A DNA stretch of 64,000 nt from Agriotes lineatus (GCA_940337035.1 OW679197.1:42910466-42974465); one strand, 5' to 3'. Shown: positions 33,810 through 45,434, counted from the first letter of the stretch. The notes: a model not told the origin generated them from the sequence alone. Made by a program: numbers and translations.

Positions 33810-34215
33810 TTAAGCGACGTAATATGAACAATATGATCGAATTCCTAAGCCAGTAGATTTTGGAATCTTCGTTTTGATGCACTTTCTGACATTGTCTATA
33901 GTTTGAAAGTATGGGCATATGTTTAGTATCACCAATATTGAATTCAGGATTCTTGCCATTTCTGTGACATGGGCCGAATTTATACCTTTGAGATTAAATT
34001 TATTATTAAGATCAAGTACAGGGCTTTCAACATTTTCTTTTATCACTTCGTGCAAACAATCGAAACGTAAATAGTTTCTACGAGTGTACTGTTCTAAACT
34101 ATCAACTTTAGCTGATAATTTTCTATTATCTTCTTCAAGATTCGTTTTTCTGTCCAGCAAAGCGCTATTTTTCTAGTATTTGTTCAATATTCAGTTCCAT
34201 TTTGGTAAAGCATTG
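33810..34215 (-). pseudogene. ORF1-like fragment of a non-LTR retrotransposon
   Basis: The 116-codon frame starts with a coiled-coil-like stretch (Leu heptads, KLSAKVDSLEQYTRRN). SLEQYTRRNxLR is a hallmark of ORF1/LINE-1-type RNA-binding proteins of many insect elements, and an acidic segment with VLDLNNKFNL and TEMARI follows in the expected order. The C-terminal part is degraded. No matching ORF2 is adjacent. Confidence 0.55.
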
Positions 34216-34219
34216 TTGC

Positions 34220-36232
34220 AGATGATTACAGATCTGCGACGCCGCAACAAAACAGAAGTGCTGCAGTGGGGGTTTTTGGTTGTGAGAAATGCTCGCTTAC
34301 TGTGAAAAAAAAACAAATTCTGTCTTAAAGGTACTTGGACAAATTAGGGTTATTCTTAGGTGTAACCTGATGTGTCTGGCGAGCGACGATGATGGACGCT
34401 CTTTAACAGGGCAGAGCGGCTTCCTTCGGCTTCAGGAAATAATTAAAATCCCAGAAATTACTTACCTATTGCGTATCTAAAATGTCTATCTTACTTCAAA
34501 ATTAGCGTAACAGCATTCCGCTTCACAAATAAATGAGAAAAGATTAAATTCAAGAACGATTATGTTAAAACAACACAAATATATTTATCGCGAAAACCAG
34601 CAATTGGTTAAGACCGCACCAATATTCCTAAGAATTTTACCTGCTCCGTGGTGAAATTGTACAGGAAATAAATATTGATAGCCAGGTGACAGTTGCGCAA
34701 CAATTCGTTTCCTAGCAGGAATGTGGCAGAAACTTGTCCTCACAAATCGTTAATTTCATAAATATTCCTTCATGATTGTTACCTTTCGATGTCGTAGATT
34801 ATTTATAGATTTATACCGCGCGGGAAGTGCAACGGAGGTAGATGGCCTTATGCGACTTGTATTACGCTCCCCCGCATTCAAACACATTTAACGAACCCTA
34901 ATCTAGCTTAAAGCTAATTGAACTAATGGGTTTAAATGCTTTTAACACTTTCAAAAAATTCTCGGCTACAGCTAGATTTGAATCCATGTTCATCTAAGTA
35001 GTTGCTAAGTAGCATGATTCCACACACAACCACCCAGATTCTTTAAATTTTACACAACATATTCGGAACAGACAATTCACAACATATATTACTTTATTAT
35101 CAAATTAACATAACATATTTAACTTATCTTGGAATGCAGCAGTTTGGTTGACGGCGTGAATACAAAAATTCAGAAATCGGATCCGATGCGAAAGCTATCG
35201 ATAGTTAATGGGGATGTTAACGCTTCTATTTTTCTGATAAACTAGAACCAGCTAGGTGGGCACAAATAATCTCTACTTCCTATGCTTTTTCATGACTTTT
35301 CATAACAACATTATTTGAAGTTACTATAATATTCTTTAATATGGCGATAGTTCATACCGGTTCATACAGTAGCCACCAGTGGCTAGTAACTATAGGCGGG
35401 TGATGGAAATTCTTCACAGGCTTTAGAAATAACTAACTAATATTCGTCTTAAACAAAAAATCTAAAATTAATAATTGAATATAAATTATTACATTCGGAC
35501 TTAACCACTTTTTTGCAATTTTTGCCGCAACCACTCAATCAGTTGCGACCAAATCAGAATTCGATGAAAGGTCCCATGAAACTGCACAACTGTTGTGAAG
35601 ACAGCAACCGCTTTGGCGTTCAAGAAAAGTTGGGAAACTAATTTTAGCGAAGTTGTCTAGCACAATATCTCGAGAAGAACATAACCTACCAGAATGATTT
35701 CTGCGTCAACTTTTGTGGAATATTAATGCAAAGAACTAAAAAGCTTTTTGACGAGATTGGTCGTTTTTCTTTGTATTTGTTTGTCGATTTGTACTTATGT
35801 TATTATTAATTGCCGTTAAGCGGTCGTGGAACTACTTTGTGAGTATGGTGTAATGCTAGAGTACTCAGTTCCTGAGTTCGAAACACGGTTCGCAGATATA
35901 TTTATAAGTTATTGAAAGATTCAGATACAAATTTGACATTTCAATGTGAAATGCCACATTATAGGCGGTGTCTGCCCCATACGCACTCTCCACTAACGGC
36001 ACCGATAAATCGCCAACTCGATTCTATTTAAAATGATTGCCTCCATCTAATAATCATTTACTTGACATGCACAATGTCAAATCGGCGGTATGTTAGCACC
36101 ATATTTAGCACAATTACTATTTCACTAAGTAATTTTTGGTTTTTCGTGTTGGTAGCACTTGCAAGTATTTCACTGTCAAATATTTCAAATTTCAAGCTAA
36201 CTATTGCCAATATAATTACAAAGATTTTTAGT
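34220..36232. other. Unassigned DNA with weak tRNA-like segments
   Basis: On the minus strand about 34965-35035 ends with GGATTCAAATC, like a B-box. On the plus strand about 35845-35890 has TGGTGTAATG and GAGTTCGAAAC, like A- and B-boxes but too close together. Both could be tRNA-derived SINE remains. A GC-richer patch lies at about 34815-34880. Confidence 0.3.
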
Positions 36233-36235
36233 ACT

Positions 36236-36330
36236 TCCTTTTACAATAAAGGAAGTATTGGATTCACCCCAAAAATTCGAAATTAAGTTTTCAACAGATC
36301 TTCACGTTTTAGAGTCCCCTGAACCCAAAA
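36236..36330 (-). mobile_element. Truncated Helentron-like element, subfamily A
   Basis: Starts with the same hairpin ACTTCCTTTTAC..AAAGGAAGT and continues with TTCGAAATTAAGTTTTCAAC and TCACGTTTTAGAGTCCCCTG, as at 4872, then breaks off. Only the 3' end (in element orientation) is present. Confidence 0.6.
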
Positions 36331-36334
36331 TTGT

Positions 36335-37810
36335 ATATTGTATGTTAAGAGCTGAAAGTGCATTCTTACCGCTTGAGCATGAATATTGCTGGTTGAGGCG
36401 AAGTTTATAGTAGATAAGAGAGATAATGTTTCAAAACTAAACGTAATTTATAACGTTTTCAAATATTTAGAATCAATGTGTAGAAAAGTTAGTAAAAAAA
36501 TTAAAAAATCTGATTTTTTATGATAGATTGGTCTAATTGCATATTTGAATGTAATTTTCAACTCTAATGAACTTTTGTCGATAAAAATTTTCGATTTTGT
36601 CAAAAATAAACGTACTTTACTCTTGATCAAAATTAATATTTTTTGACAAACCTCGTATACGGCTGGATAAAATTGATATCTGACGGTTGCATTTTAAGTT
36701 TTAGACCATGCAGAAGTTTTTATCAAGAATACCTTTTTTTCCTAAAACCAATATTTTTTTTTCCATATGGTTCCAACTTAAGTAGACACACTGTATATAT
36801 TTATTATCGCCTTTGCATGTTGATTTGCCTGTTTATTGTTACTGTTTGCACTATAGATCCAGTTCTTGTTTAAATAAATATTGTTACGAGTTATTGGTTT
36901 TGGCTATTATTTGGTTCGCTGGATTGATTTCATACCTTGGGGAGGTCCGACCCAAGGATTTGTCGACGTCGAGGTCATGGCGCCCTATCCCCTAGTTTTT
37001 TTTCAGCTTAGCTGGAACTCCGACCCTTCCCGACGAGTTAGCCAAATTAGGCCGATATTTACCAGCCGGCAAAATACCAAGTATAACTTTCGCTACCAGG
37101 GAAGGTCAACCCTTAATCCTTCGTCACAGGCTCCTCCTTAGAGGCGTTAGCCCCCCAGCCTATCTCTCATTAAAAACAAGTAACTATTCTATAATTGAAA
37201 ATTTATTTTATCATCTATCCCACCGTTATAATACTAGTTTAAGAATTAAATCCGGCGATCGTGGATCCCGCTTAAAATATGTAAAACAATATCCAAGATG
37301 TATGTCAGCATAACACGATTTATGGCGTCAATGCACTCGCGCGTGACTGTAACAGGCGGCTGCAGCTGATGAGGGCGATCCGAAATTTTACACCAAATTT
37401 ATATGGGATTATGGATAAAGCGATAAAACTCAGCAGAACTTACTGTAGGCCCAACAAGATAAAGCTGGGGACTTGTAATTATGCAAAACATTTTTCTATG
37501 AATAATTAAAAAAAACAAATGGTTATGTGGATGTGATACAGTAAATGCCCTGTTTGGTTTTCCATGTGTTCTGTTGTACTGCGAAGAATGGATAACACTT
37601 GGTTAAGATTAGGCTTTAAAGATCCCAAACATTTACATCAGATGGTAAAAAACAAACTTTCGCAACTTCATGTGAATTTTTGTACAGAATTTATTTTTTT
37701 TTCTTGTTGGGTTCATAGGAAGGTGATCCGTCATGCTTTTAGCCGAGATGCCTTGATATGAAGCAATAAAATTGAATAGTGTTCTCCACTAACATTTATT
37801 TTAAAGTTAT
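36335..37810. other. Unassigned DNA
   Basis: A GC-richer stretch at 36930-37160 contains overlapping frames (36813-36995, 36881-37141) without motifs. It could be an old LTR or retroelement UTR. No gene is called. Confidence 0.35.
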
Positions 37811-37812
37811 AG

Positions 37813-37856
37813 GTGGCGACATGTTTCGAAACCAAACTGGTTTCATCCTCCGGCCA
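37813..37856 (-). ncRNA. Hammerhead-ribozyme-like motif of Penelope type
   Basis: On the minus strand GGAGGATGA is followed by a perfect AAACCA/TGGTTT stem, then CGAAAC and ATGTCGCC. This resembles the CUGANGA, stem II, GAAA arrangement found in the terminal repeats of Penelope-like elements. The first core block departs from the consensus, so activity is doubtful. No Penelope RT is seen next to it. Confidence 0.35.
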
Positions 37857-37859
37857 TAA

Positions 37860-38335
37860 TGATCATTAGTAGAAGAAGCCCATGTTAAAATTGATGTTAA
37901 AATAAGGTTAAGATTTTAAATGTTGAAGACGAGGTAGGAATAATATTAAAAAACACACCACATTGGAGAAGAAAAATTAATTAACTAGCAAATTACGTTA
38001 TAATGATCTTTGTACTGGTTAATAACAAAATATAAAAATTTAAAATAAAGCCAGTAAAAGACTAGCTGTCATTGAAGACGAACAGCACTCAGACTCTAGA
38101 GTCTGAGAAATGTTTGTGGAGAAGACTATTGAGGTTTATTGCTTTTTATTGGGTTCTGTAAATATTGTAGTTTAGTTAAATTCAGTTTATACTGCTTATA
38201 GACAAAATATAATCAAACATAATGAACAAGTGACTAAAAGCAGACACATAGTGAAGAGTCTATATTTCAATTAATGCATCCCCGGAATGTAGGTGAGTCA
38301 TTAATTATAAGTTTAGTCTAGTTACTGTTAAAAAT
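37860..38335. other. Unassigned AT-rich DNA
   Basis: It may belong to the same terminal repeat as the hammerhead-like motif, but nothing else can be recognised. Confidence 0.3.
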
Positions 38336-38405
38336 TAAGAGCCCCCCAAATACAATTAACAGTAACTAAGAGCCCCCCAAATACAATTATCACGAGCCGC
38401 CACTG
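38336..38405. mobile_element. Right end of a hAT element, with a 31-bp tandem duplication
   Basis: Ends CACGAGCCGCCACTG (38391-38405), the same right terminus as the element at 28248-29566. Just inside it AGAGCCCCCCAAATACAATTA occurs twice, 31 bp apart (about 38339 and 38370). The left end was not found, so this copy is truncated or its start has diverged. Confidence 0.55.
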
Positions 38406-38409
38406 GACC

Positions 38410-39785
38410 ATAGCACATATAAATTTTAGTTTTCACAGACTTTATTTACAAATATATAACTGTTATGAAATTTTTATTCCAGACCGGTTTGATGAATTCG
38501 GCGTATTTACTATTTAGCCAAAACGTTTTCCTATTCTATACGTACTTTAACAGGTTTGTATGTTTTAATGCATATTTTTGTGGCGTCATTTACATAAATT
38601 ACCTTTAAATAGTCTTGGGAAAAACGTTGCAGTTTTTAGTATATAGTTTGCCCTCTATGACGCGACGTAATAAAATTGAAATTACTATATAATATTGTTC
38701 TGTAAGAAAAATGTGTTTTATTACTTTTGAACTACTTACAACATTGCTGTAATCTTTGGAGAATTCTATAAAACCTCATCCAAGTTTTATTTGTCATAAG
38801 ATACAAGTGGAGACTGCTGCAACAATTGTACTTCTGGTTTCTGTTGACATCTAGCCAAATAATGAACGGAAAGTTGTAATTTTATAATAGCAATGAAAGT
38901 CACCTTTATATTTAAGCATTTACAGGAACGTAATATAAAATTACAGATTAAAGAAGCATCTACGATATTTTTTGTTGTACAAGTTCACCATTATGACAAC
39001 TGACACTGTCATTTATTTGCCGATTATTATTGCATAACAACTTACGTGAATATCTTCTAATGCGCTTTTAAGTATTCTATGAACAAACGCTGTAATATCA
39101 AAACTCCTGTTTGAAAAATTGTTTTGCCTTTGATTTAAAGTTTTTTTTTTGGCTTCTGAGTCTACCTTGAAAATTTTCCTAAACATGCTCTTGTGCGTCC
39201 TGGAAATACACCACTAGTAAATCATATTGCCGTTGTACAACCTTTATGTAATTATAAAAAACGTAATAAATTCAAAGAACGTCAAGCGTTCTGCAATTGT
39301 TAGCTCAAATGATCTAAGATCTAAGTAATGAACGCATTTATGTTAGCCAGAAAAGAAAACGTATGATATAGGTAGAACCTCAAAAATAAAAACTAAATTC
39401 GATTTAACAGTAGCAACTAATAACAGATTGTAATATTTATTTGAATGTGAAAAGACATGGCTTGTTATATGGAACCTTTTCCAACAGTAAGAGTAATCCG
39501 CATGTTTTTTTAAGAAACAGCGTTTTTAAAGAAAAGAGGTTCATGTGTATGTGCGGAAATTTAACAAAAGTTTTGTTAATTGAGTGTTTTAAAATTTCCT
39601 GTTTACTATAGTTTAGATCAGCATAATTCCAGGAGTTTAAGGCAACCAACTAAAATTTAATAAATAGTATTTTTAACTTCTCTTGTGATAAATTTGAATA
39701 TACTATCATCCATTTAATTGCTTTTGATAAATACTAATATAATTCTGTAATCTAATAACTGCAAACTTTAATTAAAAATACCAAT
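38410..39785. other. Unassigned AT-rich DNA
   Basis: No frame over 70 codons, no inverted ends and no tails recognised. Confidence 0.45.
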
Positions 39786-40096
39786 ACCATGGGCACTGTT
39801 ACATAGGGGCAAGGAGGGGCGCTTGCCCCCCTGAATTTTTTACAAAAATAATTGATTGCCTAGTACGCGCGCCACGCTCTTACCGCCGAGCTATCAGAAC
39901 TGACCGCACAGAAATTATTTTCATAGGGTGTAATAATACTAGATAGTGTGCATAATAACAGCAACGATTTATTCTTTTGCCCACCCTAAGGGCTCGGCCA
40001 ATTTACAGAACCGATTCTTTGAACTAGCTGAAATAAGCTTTTACTTTAAATTGTCCTCCTTAAAAGCCAATATACGTTTTAGACTTTTTTGCACTT

Positions 40097-40588
40097 CCGG
40101 GACTAAAGTTGATACTTTAGTCCCCGTAAACAGGGACTAAAGTAGATCATTTAATCCCTAGGGACTAAAGTAACTCATTTAATCCCTAGGGACTAAAATA
40201 AAAATGATACCGTAACTATGGTAAATTTATGTACACACGAGGTTAGTAGGTTAGGTTTTGTTTGTCATCTGACACACACTGACGTAAAACTTAACCTGCA
40301 AATCTCGAATTTGACATATACTGACAATACACTTCAGTACTGCCAACTGATTCAGGCTATCCAGGACCTGCTGCAATTCAGTTTGTAATAAATTATAATT
40401 GTCAGTTTCCAAATTGACAGATTCTAAATTTTGGAAATGTTTGATGATAATGTTCCCAAAAGTGCAAAAATAGCGTATATACCTCGGAACTAAAGTGCCT
40501 AAATTCCTTGAGTGGTTATTGCCCTCGGGCTTCGCCCTCGAGGCATCAAACTCCACTCGCGGAATTAAATGGTGCACTTTAGTCCCTC
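40097..40588. mobile_element. TIR element with GGGACTAAAGT ends and internal repeats
   Basis: The left end GGGACTAAAGT (40099) is answered by ACTTTAGTCCC at about 40576-40586. Near the left end a 27-28-bp palindromic unit (AGGGACTAAAGTA..TCATTTAATCCCT) is repeated in tandem at 40132-40199. A GC-rich hairpin CCCTCGGGCTTCGCCCTCGAGG lies at about 40521-40542. The short repeat shared with 1.5-1.85 kb sits inside (40241-40344). No gene; the 108-codon frame at 40251-40577 spans repeats. Confidence 0.5.
40241..40344 (+). repeat. Short dispersed repeat, nested
   Basis: GGTTAGTAGGTTAGGTTTTG, AACCTGCAAATCTCGAATTTG and ACACTTCAGTACTGCC are shared with the repeat at 1513-1853, which carries an extra insertion. 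This compact copy shows what the undisturbed unit looks like. Confidence 0.6.
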
Positions 40589-41284
40589 ATGATATAATAT
40601 ACTATTCCGAAATTAAGTTTTATCATAGCGTTATTCTAAATCAGGTATGTGTAGAATAAAGCAACGCAACTGTTTATGACGGATTTATTCGCGTTTGTAT
40701 TTTAAAATAACCCAGTTTGGAAAGAAAAAAGAATTAAAATTTCTTTTCGATGACCGAGACTGAGACTACGTTTTTTAACTTGAATGTGCAATATTTTTTC
40801 TGTTTCATGAATATTTATTATTATTAATTATCAAATATATTAGTAGTAATAATGTTAGTATTATTAGGTATTAGTTTTGCTCAAAGCTAAAGAGTTGGTA
40901 ATTTATTATTTATAAAACATTTGTGACAGAAATTAAGTATGTATTTATGCAATTTTTACATTTGTGCAAATATATATTGTCTTTATTTTATACGTATTTT
41001 TATGTATTATTTACCAATTTTTGATTTAGCACTTTATTTTTATAATATTTAAAATCTAATAGCATTTCTTAGGTGGGCATCGGGTGGCGGAAAAAGTCAC
41101 AGGAAAAAAATCACTCGGAAAAAATGCCACCGGTTAGAAAGTCACCGGAAAAAAAGTCCCTCGGAAAAAAAATCACTCGGAAAAAAGGCACCGGAAAGAA
41201 AGTCGCCGTAAAAAAATCCCAAGGAAAGAAAGTCACCGTCACCGTGTTTATTATTTTAAAAAATCCCTTACATTTTTATTTTCC

Positions 41285-41425
41285 TCGACTGAAACACAAA
41301 GGAAGTATTGCAATCGTGAAAACGCGTCCTCCGAGGTTTCTTCAGATCTTCACGTTTCAGGGTCCCTAGATGATAAAAAGCATGTTTCTTCAATTCCGCC
41401 TGTCTGTCTTTCGGTCTACCTGTTG
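41285..41425 (-). mobile_element. Truncated Helentron-like element, subfamily B
   Basis: Shares AAAGGAAGTATTGCAATCGTG, TTCTTCAGATCTTCACGTTTC and the TTCAATTCCGCCTGTCTGTC microsatellite start with the copy at 22462-22857. It breaks off after the microsatellite. Confidence 0.5.
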
Positions 41426-41445
41426 GCGGTATAGCTTTAAACTAT

Positions 41446-41646
41446 TTGTTAGAGGAAGACGATATTTTGCATCTCATAAGCAAAGTGAGGCAAGAACTGG
41501 CCGTGGATACTGCAAAGATATTGCAAAATCAAGTTGGTATACTAACCACTAGGAAAAGGCTTCGGCAATATGAGTATTTACAAGCGAGGTTACAAACTCT
41601 GTGGCAGGACTACGCCCAAGGAACCCGCACTATTCCCGATTTTTAA
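41446..41646 (+). CDS. Unrecognised 66-codon frame
   Basis: The frame is open upstream to at least 41430. It encodes a Leu/Arg/Gln-rich, helical-looking peptide (RLRQYEYLQARLQTLWQDY) and ends in TAA, followed by AATAAA-type A-rich sequence. Composition is more protein-like than most frames here. It lies inside an element with repeat ends, so it may be a captured exon or a remnant of the element's own gene. No family is recognised. Confidence 0.2.
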   Translation: MLEEDDILHLISKVRQELAVDTAKILQNQVGILTTRKRLRQYEYLQARLQTLWQDYAQGTRTIPDF

Positions 41647-41989
41647 GGACCATAAGCCACAATATTCGTCAAAGAATAAATTTATATGAATAATTGTTTT
41701 CTTAATTATATTACTTACAGTATTGTATGTAGTATGTAGATTATAAATGGTATACAATAAAATAAAATATTGTTATTGCACTACTTATTTTTTTTCGGTG
41801 ACTTTTTTTCCAGTGACTTTCTTTCCAGTGACTTTTATTCCAGGTGACTTTTTTCCGGGATTTGTGCGCATCAAGTGTTTCTTTTTTTAGACCATCTGTG
41901 AATTTAATTGTCTCATCTCAATATCGAAAAAAATCTTGCCCCTCCCTGGGAAGTTTTCTAACAGAACCCATGACCAATACTGAATACCT

Positions 41990-42910
41990 AATTACTACCT
42001 GCAAATTTCCAGAAAACATATAAACTAATCTTCGAAGAAAAAATATAGAGAACGACTTGCAATGCATACCAGCATGATTAAAATGATAAAAACTATCAGG
42101 GTATAGAGCTCGTGAGATATAATTATATAAGACAACATATTCTAAAAACTATTCATTATAATTGCAAATTATTGTTTTAGTTGCATATGCAATTGCTATA
42201 ATGTGCTAGAAAATCTCGGAAAGCTACACGTAGTATGTTAAACCTGAAGGTCAGTTGCATTAAAACTATCAGAAAATAGTTTGTGTCTAGTTTTTTATGG
42301 ACGAAGGTTTCGGTCTTATTTTGTTTGTTCTCAAAATTAATGGTAGAAAATATAAACAGGGATAAGCTATACCCAAATAATGATACTTCCAAACTACTTT
42401 AAAAATCGACACTTACGTTTTCGAGTAATAATCTGTTTATTTTTTTTTCGAAAATAATTACACATCATTGATATCTAAAATAAATCTAAATGCAAGTTTT
42501 AATAATTTTTTTCAAACTCGAGTTTCTTATCGCAAGGAAAGAAATGCGGTGTTTTGTGATTAACTGGATTTATCAATCAGTCTCGTGTGTCTTTGACCCG
42601 TACGTGTTCAATGAAATAAAAAATATACCCCTTTACGAACACCGCCATAGGCGTTGTTACAAGACTGGTTTTTGGGGTGTCCAAATAAATATTATTCATG
42701 CGTTCAAAACAATAAATGCCACAAATATGGGTTATATTACCTTACAACGTGTTAGATAATTTTTAATCTATCATGACTTTTGGGACACCCTGTATTTGTA
42801 GTCTATACAATGTTAAACAATCTAGCTAGCACAATAAACAATATGACAAATAAGTGTGTTTCTTGTAACCATTAATTTTAATATTAATTAGAGCTGCAGA
42901 TGAATAATTA
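41990..42910. other. Unassigned DNA with a partial mariner-unit repeat
   Basis: The segment 42150-42200 (TTATAATTGCAAATTATTGT) matches 43935-43970 and belongs to the mariner-related repeat described next. TTTTGGGACACCCTGTATTTG at about 42777-42797 resembles the right end of a MITE with ACAGGGTGTCC ends, but no left end was found. Confidence 0.4.
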
Positions 42911-42915
42911 AACAT

Positions 42916-43970
42916 TAGCTATACTATAACTCCAGTAGGAAACTCAGTAAAAAATCACAAAAAGACAATTCGTGTTTATTCTTTTTCCCCGTTAATTGGT
43001 GTTATTCACTTCTTAATAATTAGTAATAAAATTAGCAAGTCTTTCAAATTCATTGACCTCTTTGGTACTGTTTTTGTGGTCATTCTAGCTTAGCTGCAAA
43101 AACATAGACAGACAATGCACTAGCCTTCGAGGCCAATCGGTGTTTATTACTTTATTAGTAATGAATTTATAGTTATCTAAGACTGATAAAATCACAATTT
43201 TTTATAATTCATTGAGGTTATTTCTTTTTATTAATAAACAAAATTTGATAAATAGTATAAGGCTGACAACCTTATACTATTATTCACACTTGTCACCGAA
43301 ACGCCCTTTTGAACTTCCATTTGAATGCCTATTTGGACGCCCCATGTTCCCCATCGGATCCACGGGACCGAAGCAGACGAATAAACAAAATTCGCGTGTC
43401 TGAAAATGCACAGCGGTACTTACCATACACCATACACATTAACTTTTAATAAGTATAAGGTGGCAAATGGCATCATATGATTTGGCGTGTCTATAATTTT
43501 TAAAATAATTAAAATACGATTTTATAGTTATCTATGGTACAAGCAAAAAAAGGCATTGTATCCATAAGGGGCAAAATTTAGCTCCCGAGGCGAAGCCGAG
43601 TGCGATCATTTCTCGGAGTGCGTTGGGTTCTTTTTCTACATTTTTCATCACTGCTTCCAACATTTCAGCGGGTTGATTTCTTGGCGAATGTTGTTCTCCA
43701 GTGTTTCAGAGCCCATGGATTATTAACGCATACCTTACTTTTAAACTAACTTCACAAAAATAAGTCTGGAGTCGTTAAATCGGATGATGTGATGACGTCT
43801 CATGGATTATTTGTGGTTTCCAATCCCCCAATATTGGTTGTCAGTCATGATGATATTTTTACTAAAATTACCAATTTTATCAGCGATAGAACCTGTATGA
43901 TATAAGGCAAAATCTTCTCAAAACCATTCCTTATAATTGCAAATTATTGTCGTTGCACATTAGCTATAAA
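42916..43970 (-). pseudogene. Mariner-related relic, tandem unit 1
   Basis: Minus-strand fragments recall a Tc1/mariner transposase: a broken VNG..-less stretch, then PLKCWKQ (for PxEMLxxV) near 43650-43690. The unit is mainly recognised by similarity to unit 2: CTTTGGTACTGTTTTTGTGG, then CAAAAACATAGACAGACAATGCAC, then ATTTGGCGTGTCTATAATTT. It is too decayed to read as protein. Confidence 0.45.
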
Positions 43971-45430
43971 AAGTCACGAAAATACAATTCCTGTTGATAC
44001 TTTTCCTCCATTGATTGAAAATATTCACTTCTTAAACTACTACTATTACTAATATAATAATATGCTGGATTCTCAGGTCAGGAACTGTCTTTACCGGAAT
44101 CAGTTATTTTGGAGTTTTCAGTACGGCTTTTGTTTCAATTATCATAGTTTTGTTTCTACATTATTAAAATTAACAGATATTGTTCGTACGAAGGGAATCT
44201 TACGACTTTTATTCTTGCCGACCTTTCCAAAGCCTTTGATACAATTAATCATGAAATACTTATTGTTCTTTTAAATCATTTCGGGTTGGATATGTGTATT
44301 GTGCATTGTGAAATGCGTATTTTTAATAAGTTTTAATTATATTGGTTTCTGTTTAGGGTTTTGCTAGGTGGTAAGGAAGAGCAGGGGCCTCCTCTACAGA
44401 AGTCATGTGGTTGCCATCTATTTTCTTCTGAAATTCTTTATAATGCATTTTTGTAAAAACTTTTTATTTCTTTAGAAATAAACATTATTATCATTATCAT
44501 TATTAAAAACTAGCATGTGAAAAATTCTATGATATTCTAGCATCCATGACCTCTTTGGTACTGTTTTTGTGGCTATTGTGGCTTAGCTACAAAAACATAG
44601 ACAAACAATGCACCAGTCCTCGAGGCCAATCCGTGTTTATCCCTAATGAATTCTAATTATCCGAGAGTAGTGAAAAGTCAACTTTTTAGCACGTTTCGAG
44701 GTTATTCCATTTTATTAACAAACAAATTTCCGTGTAATTTGCAGGAAACTTACCATACACCATACGCGTTAACCTTTGATACGTAAAAGAGGGTGCAAAT
44801 GACTTGATCTGATTTGGCGTGTCTATAATTTGGATTTGGAAAATAAGTTCAAAACATTTTCTTGTTTTGTTATGTACAAGGTAAATATGCTTATTTAGTC
44901 CAACTAGCTTTTCTGTTGTCAATATCCAAAAACAATATCGCTCAAGTAACCGCATCTGTCCGCTGCCCAAAACGAGGCTCTCTTTGCAGAATTTTCTATC
45001 ACTGTTTCCAACATTTCGGCGGATAAATCCTTCATTTCGTGGTGAACGTTGTCCTACAGCTGTTCCAGAATTCTTGGCTTATTAATTTTTATCTTGCTTT
45101 TTCAATAACCCCACAAAAAGAAGTCCAGAGTTCACCAACCTGGGAACAATCATTCCAAAATCTCTACCATTTGCCTGTCTGTGTGTCTTGTTGAAGCCAC
45201 ATATTTTCCAGTTCAAGCTTTTCCATTTCGGATTTCGGGCATCAGAAAGTTTTGTGTAATTTTTTTGTAGCGTTTACCATTGACAGTTACCGTGACACCA
45301 TTTTGTTGACAAAAAAACTTTGGTGGGATTTAACGACGTCTAATGACTTATTCTTGGGTTTTCAGACTCTCAATATTGGCTGTTTTATTTATTGGCATGT
45401 CTACTAAGATAAAAGTGTTCCTTGTCACCA
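43971..45430 (-). pseudogene. Mariner-like transposase relic, tandem unit 2, with nested LINE fragment
   Basis: Read on the minus strand from about 45420 the relic gives blocks in the right order: VTVTVNGKRYKK (TVNGxRYRxM), LDFFLWGY (LTPLDFFLWGYLK) near 45100, then INKPRILEQL, a ..SAEMLETVIENS.. stretch and a Leu-Ser-Asp-Ile-Val-Phe end near 44940. This is the C-terminal half of a Tc1/mariner transposase (DDE fold). The N-terminal DNA-binding domain is missing and stops are frequent. A 5'-truncated retrotransposon has inserted at about 44060-44510. Confidence 0.6.
44060..44510 (+). mobile_element. 5'-truncated non-LTR retrotransposon
   Basis: Plus-strand frames joined across one shift read FQYGFCFNYHSFVSTLLKL (for QFGFRxxHST) and then ADLSKAFDTINHEIL (catalytic Asp block DLSKAFDTxNHxxL) near 44220-44260. 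The sequence then changes to 3' non-coding DNA that ends GAAATAAACATTATTATCATTATCATTATT at about 44478-44508. That is a microsatellite tail typical of CR1/Jockey-group elements. An internal deletion removed most of the RT. Confidence 0.6.
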
Positions 45431-45434
45431 TTGT

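Larger units (their letters stand above)
41083..41862. mobile_element. Element with inverted minisatellite ends
   Basis: The left end is a run of variants of GGAAAAAAAGTCACC (41083-41244). The right end is a run of the inverse unit GGTGACTTTTTTTCC (41796-41862). Between them lie a truncated Helentron-like segment (about 41285-41425) and a 66-codon frame. Ends made of short repeats in opposite orientation act as one long variable TIR. The class is unknown to me. Confidence 0.55.
39791..41985. mobile_element. Possible large TIR element (ends only)
   Basis: The left end has CATGGGCACTGTTACATA then GGGGCAAGGAGGGGC. The right end, inverted, has CATGGGTTCTGTTAGAAA then GGGAGGGGCAAG. The ends therefore resemble each other as imperfect inverted repeats of about 35 bp. 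On the minus strand 39860-39895 reads like a tRNA A-box (TAGCTCGGCGGTAAGAGC) without a B-box. The interior contains the two elements listed next. Boundaries and class are uncertain. Confidence 0.3.

Noticed and set aside
35840..35895. tRNA gene on the plus strand
   Set aside because: A-box-like and B-box-like strings are only about 30 bp apart and flanks do not pair into an acceptor stem. At most a SINE scrap.
36881..37141. Exon-like GC-richer frame of 86 codons
   Set aside because: Two other frames over the same stretch are also open, none shows a motif, and splice signals are not convincing. More likely old repeat sequence.
39860..39900. tRNA gene on the minus strand (strong A-box-like TAGCTCGGCGGTAAGAGC)
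   Set aside because: No B-box or T-arm follows at the needed distance, so it is not a complete tRNA.
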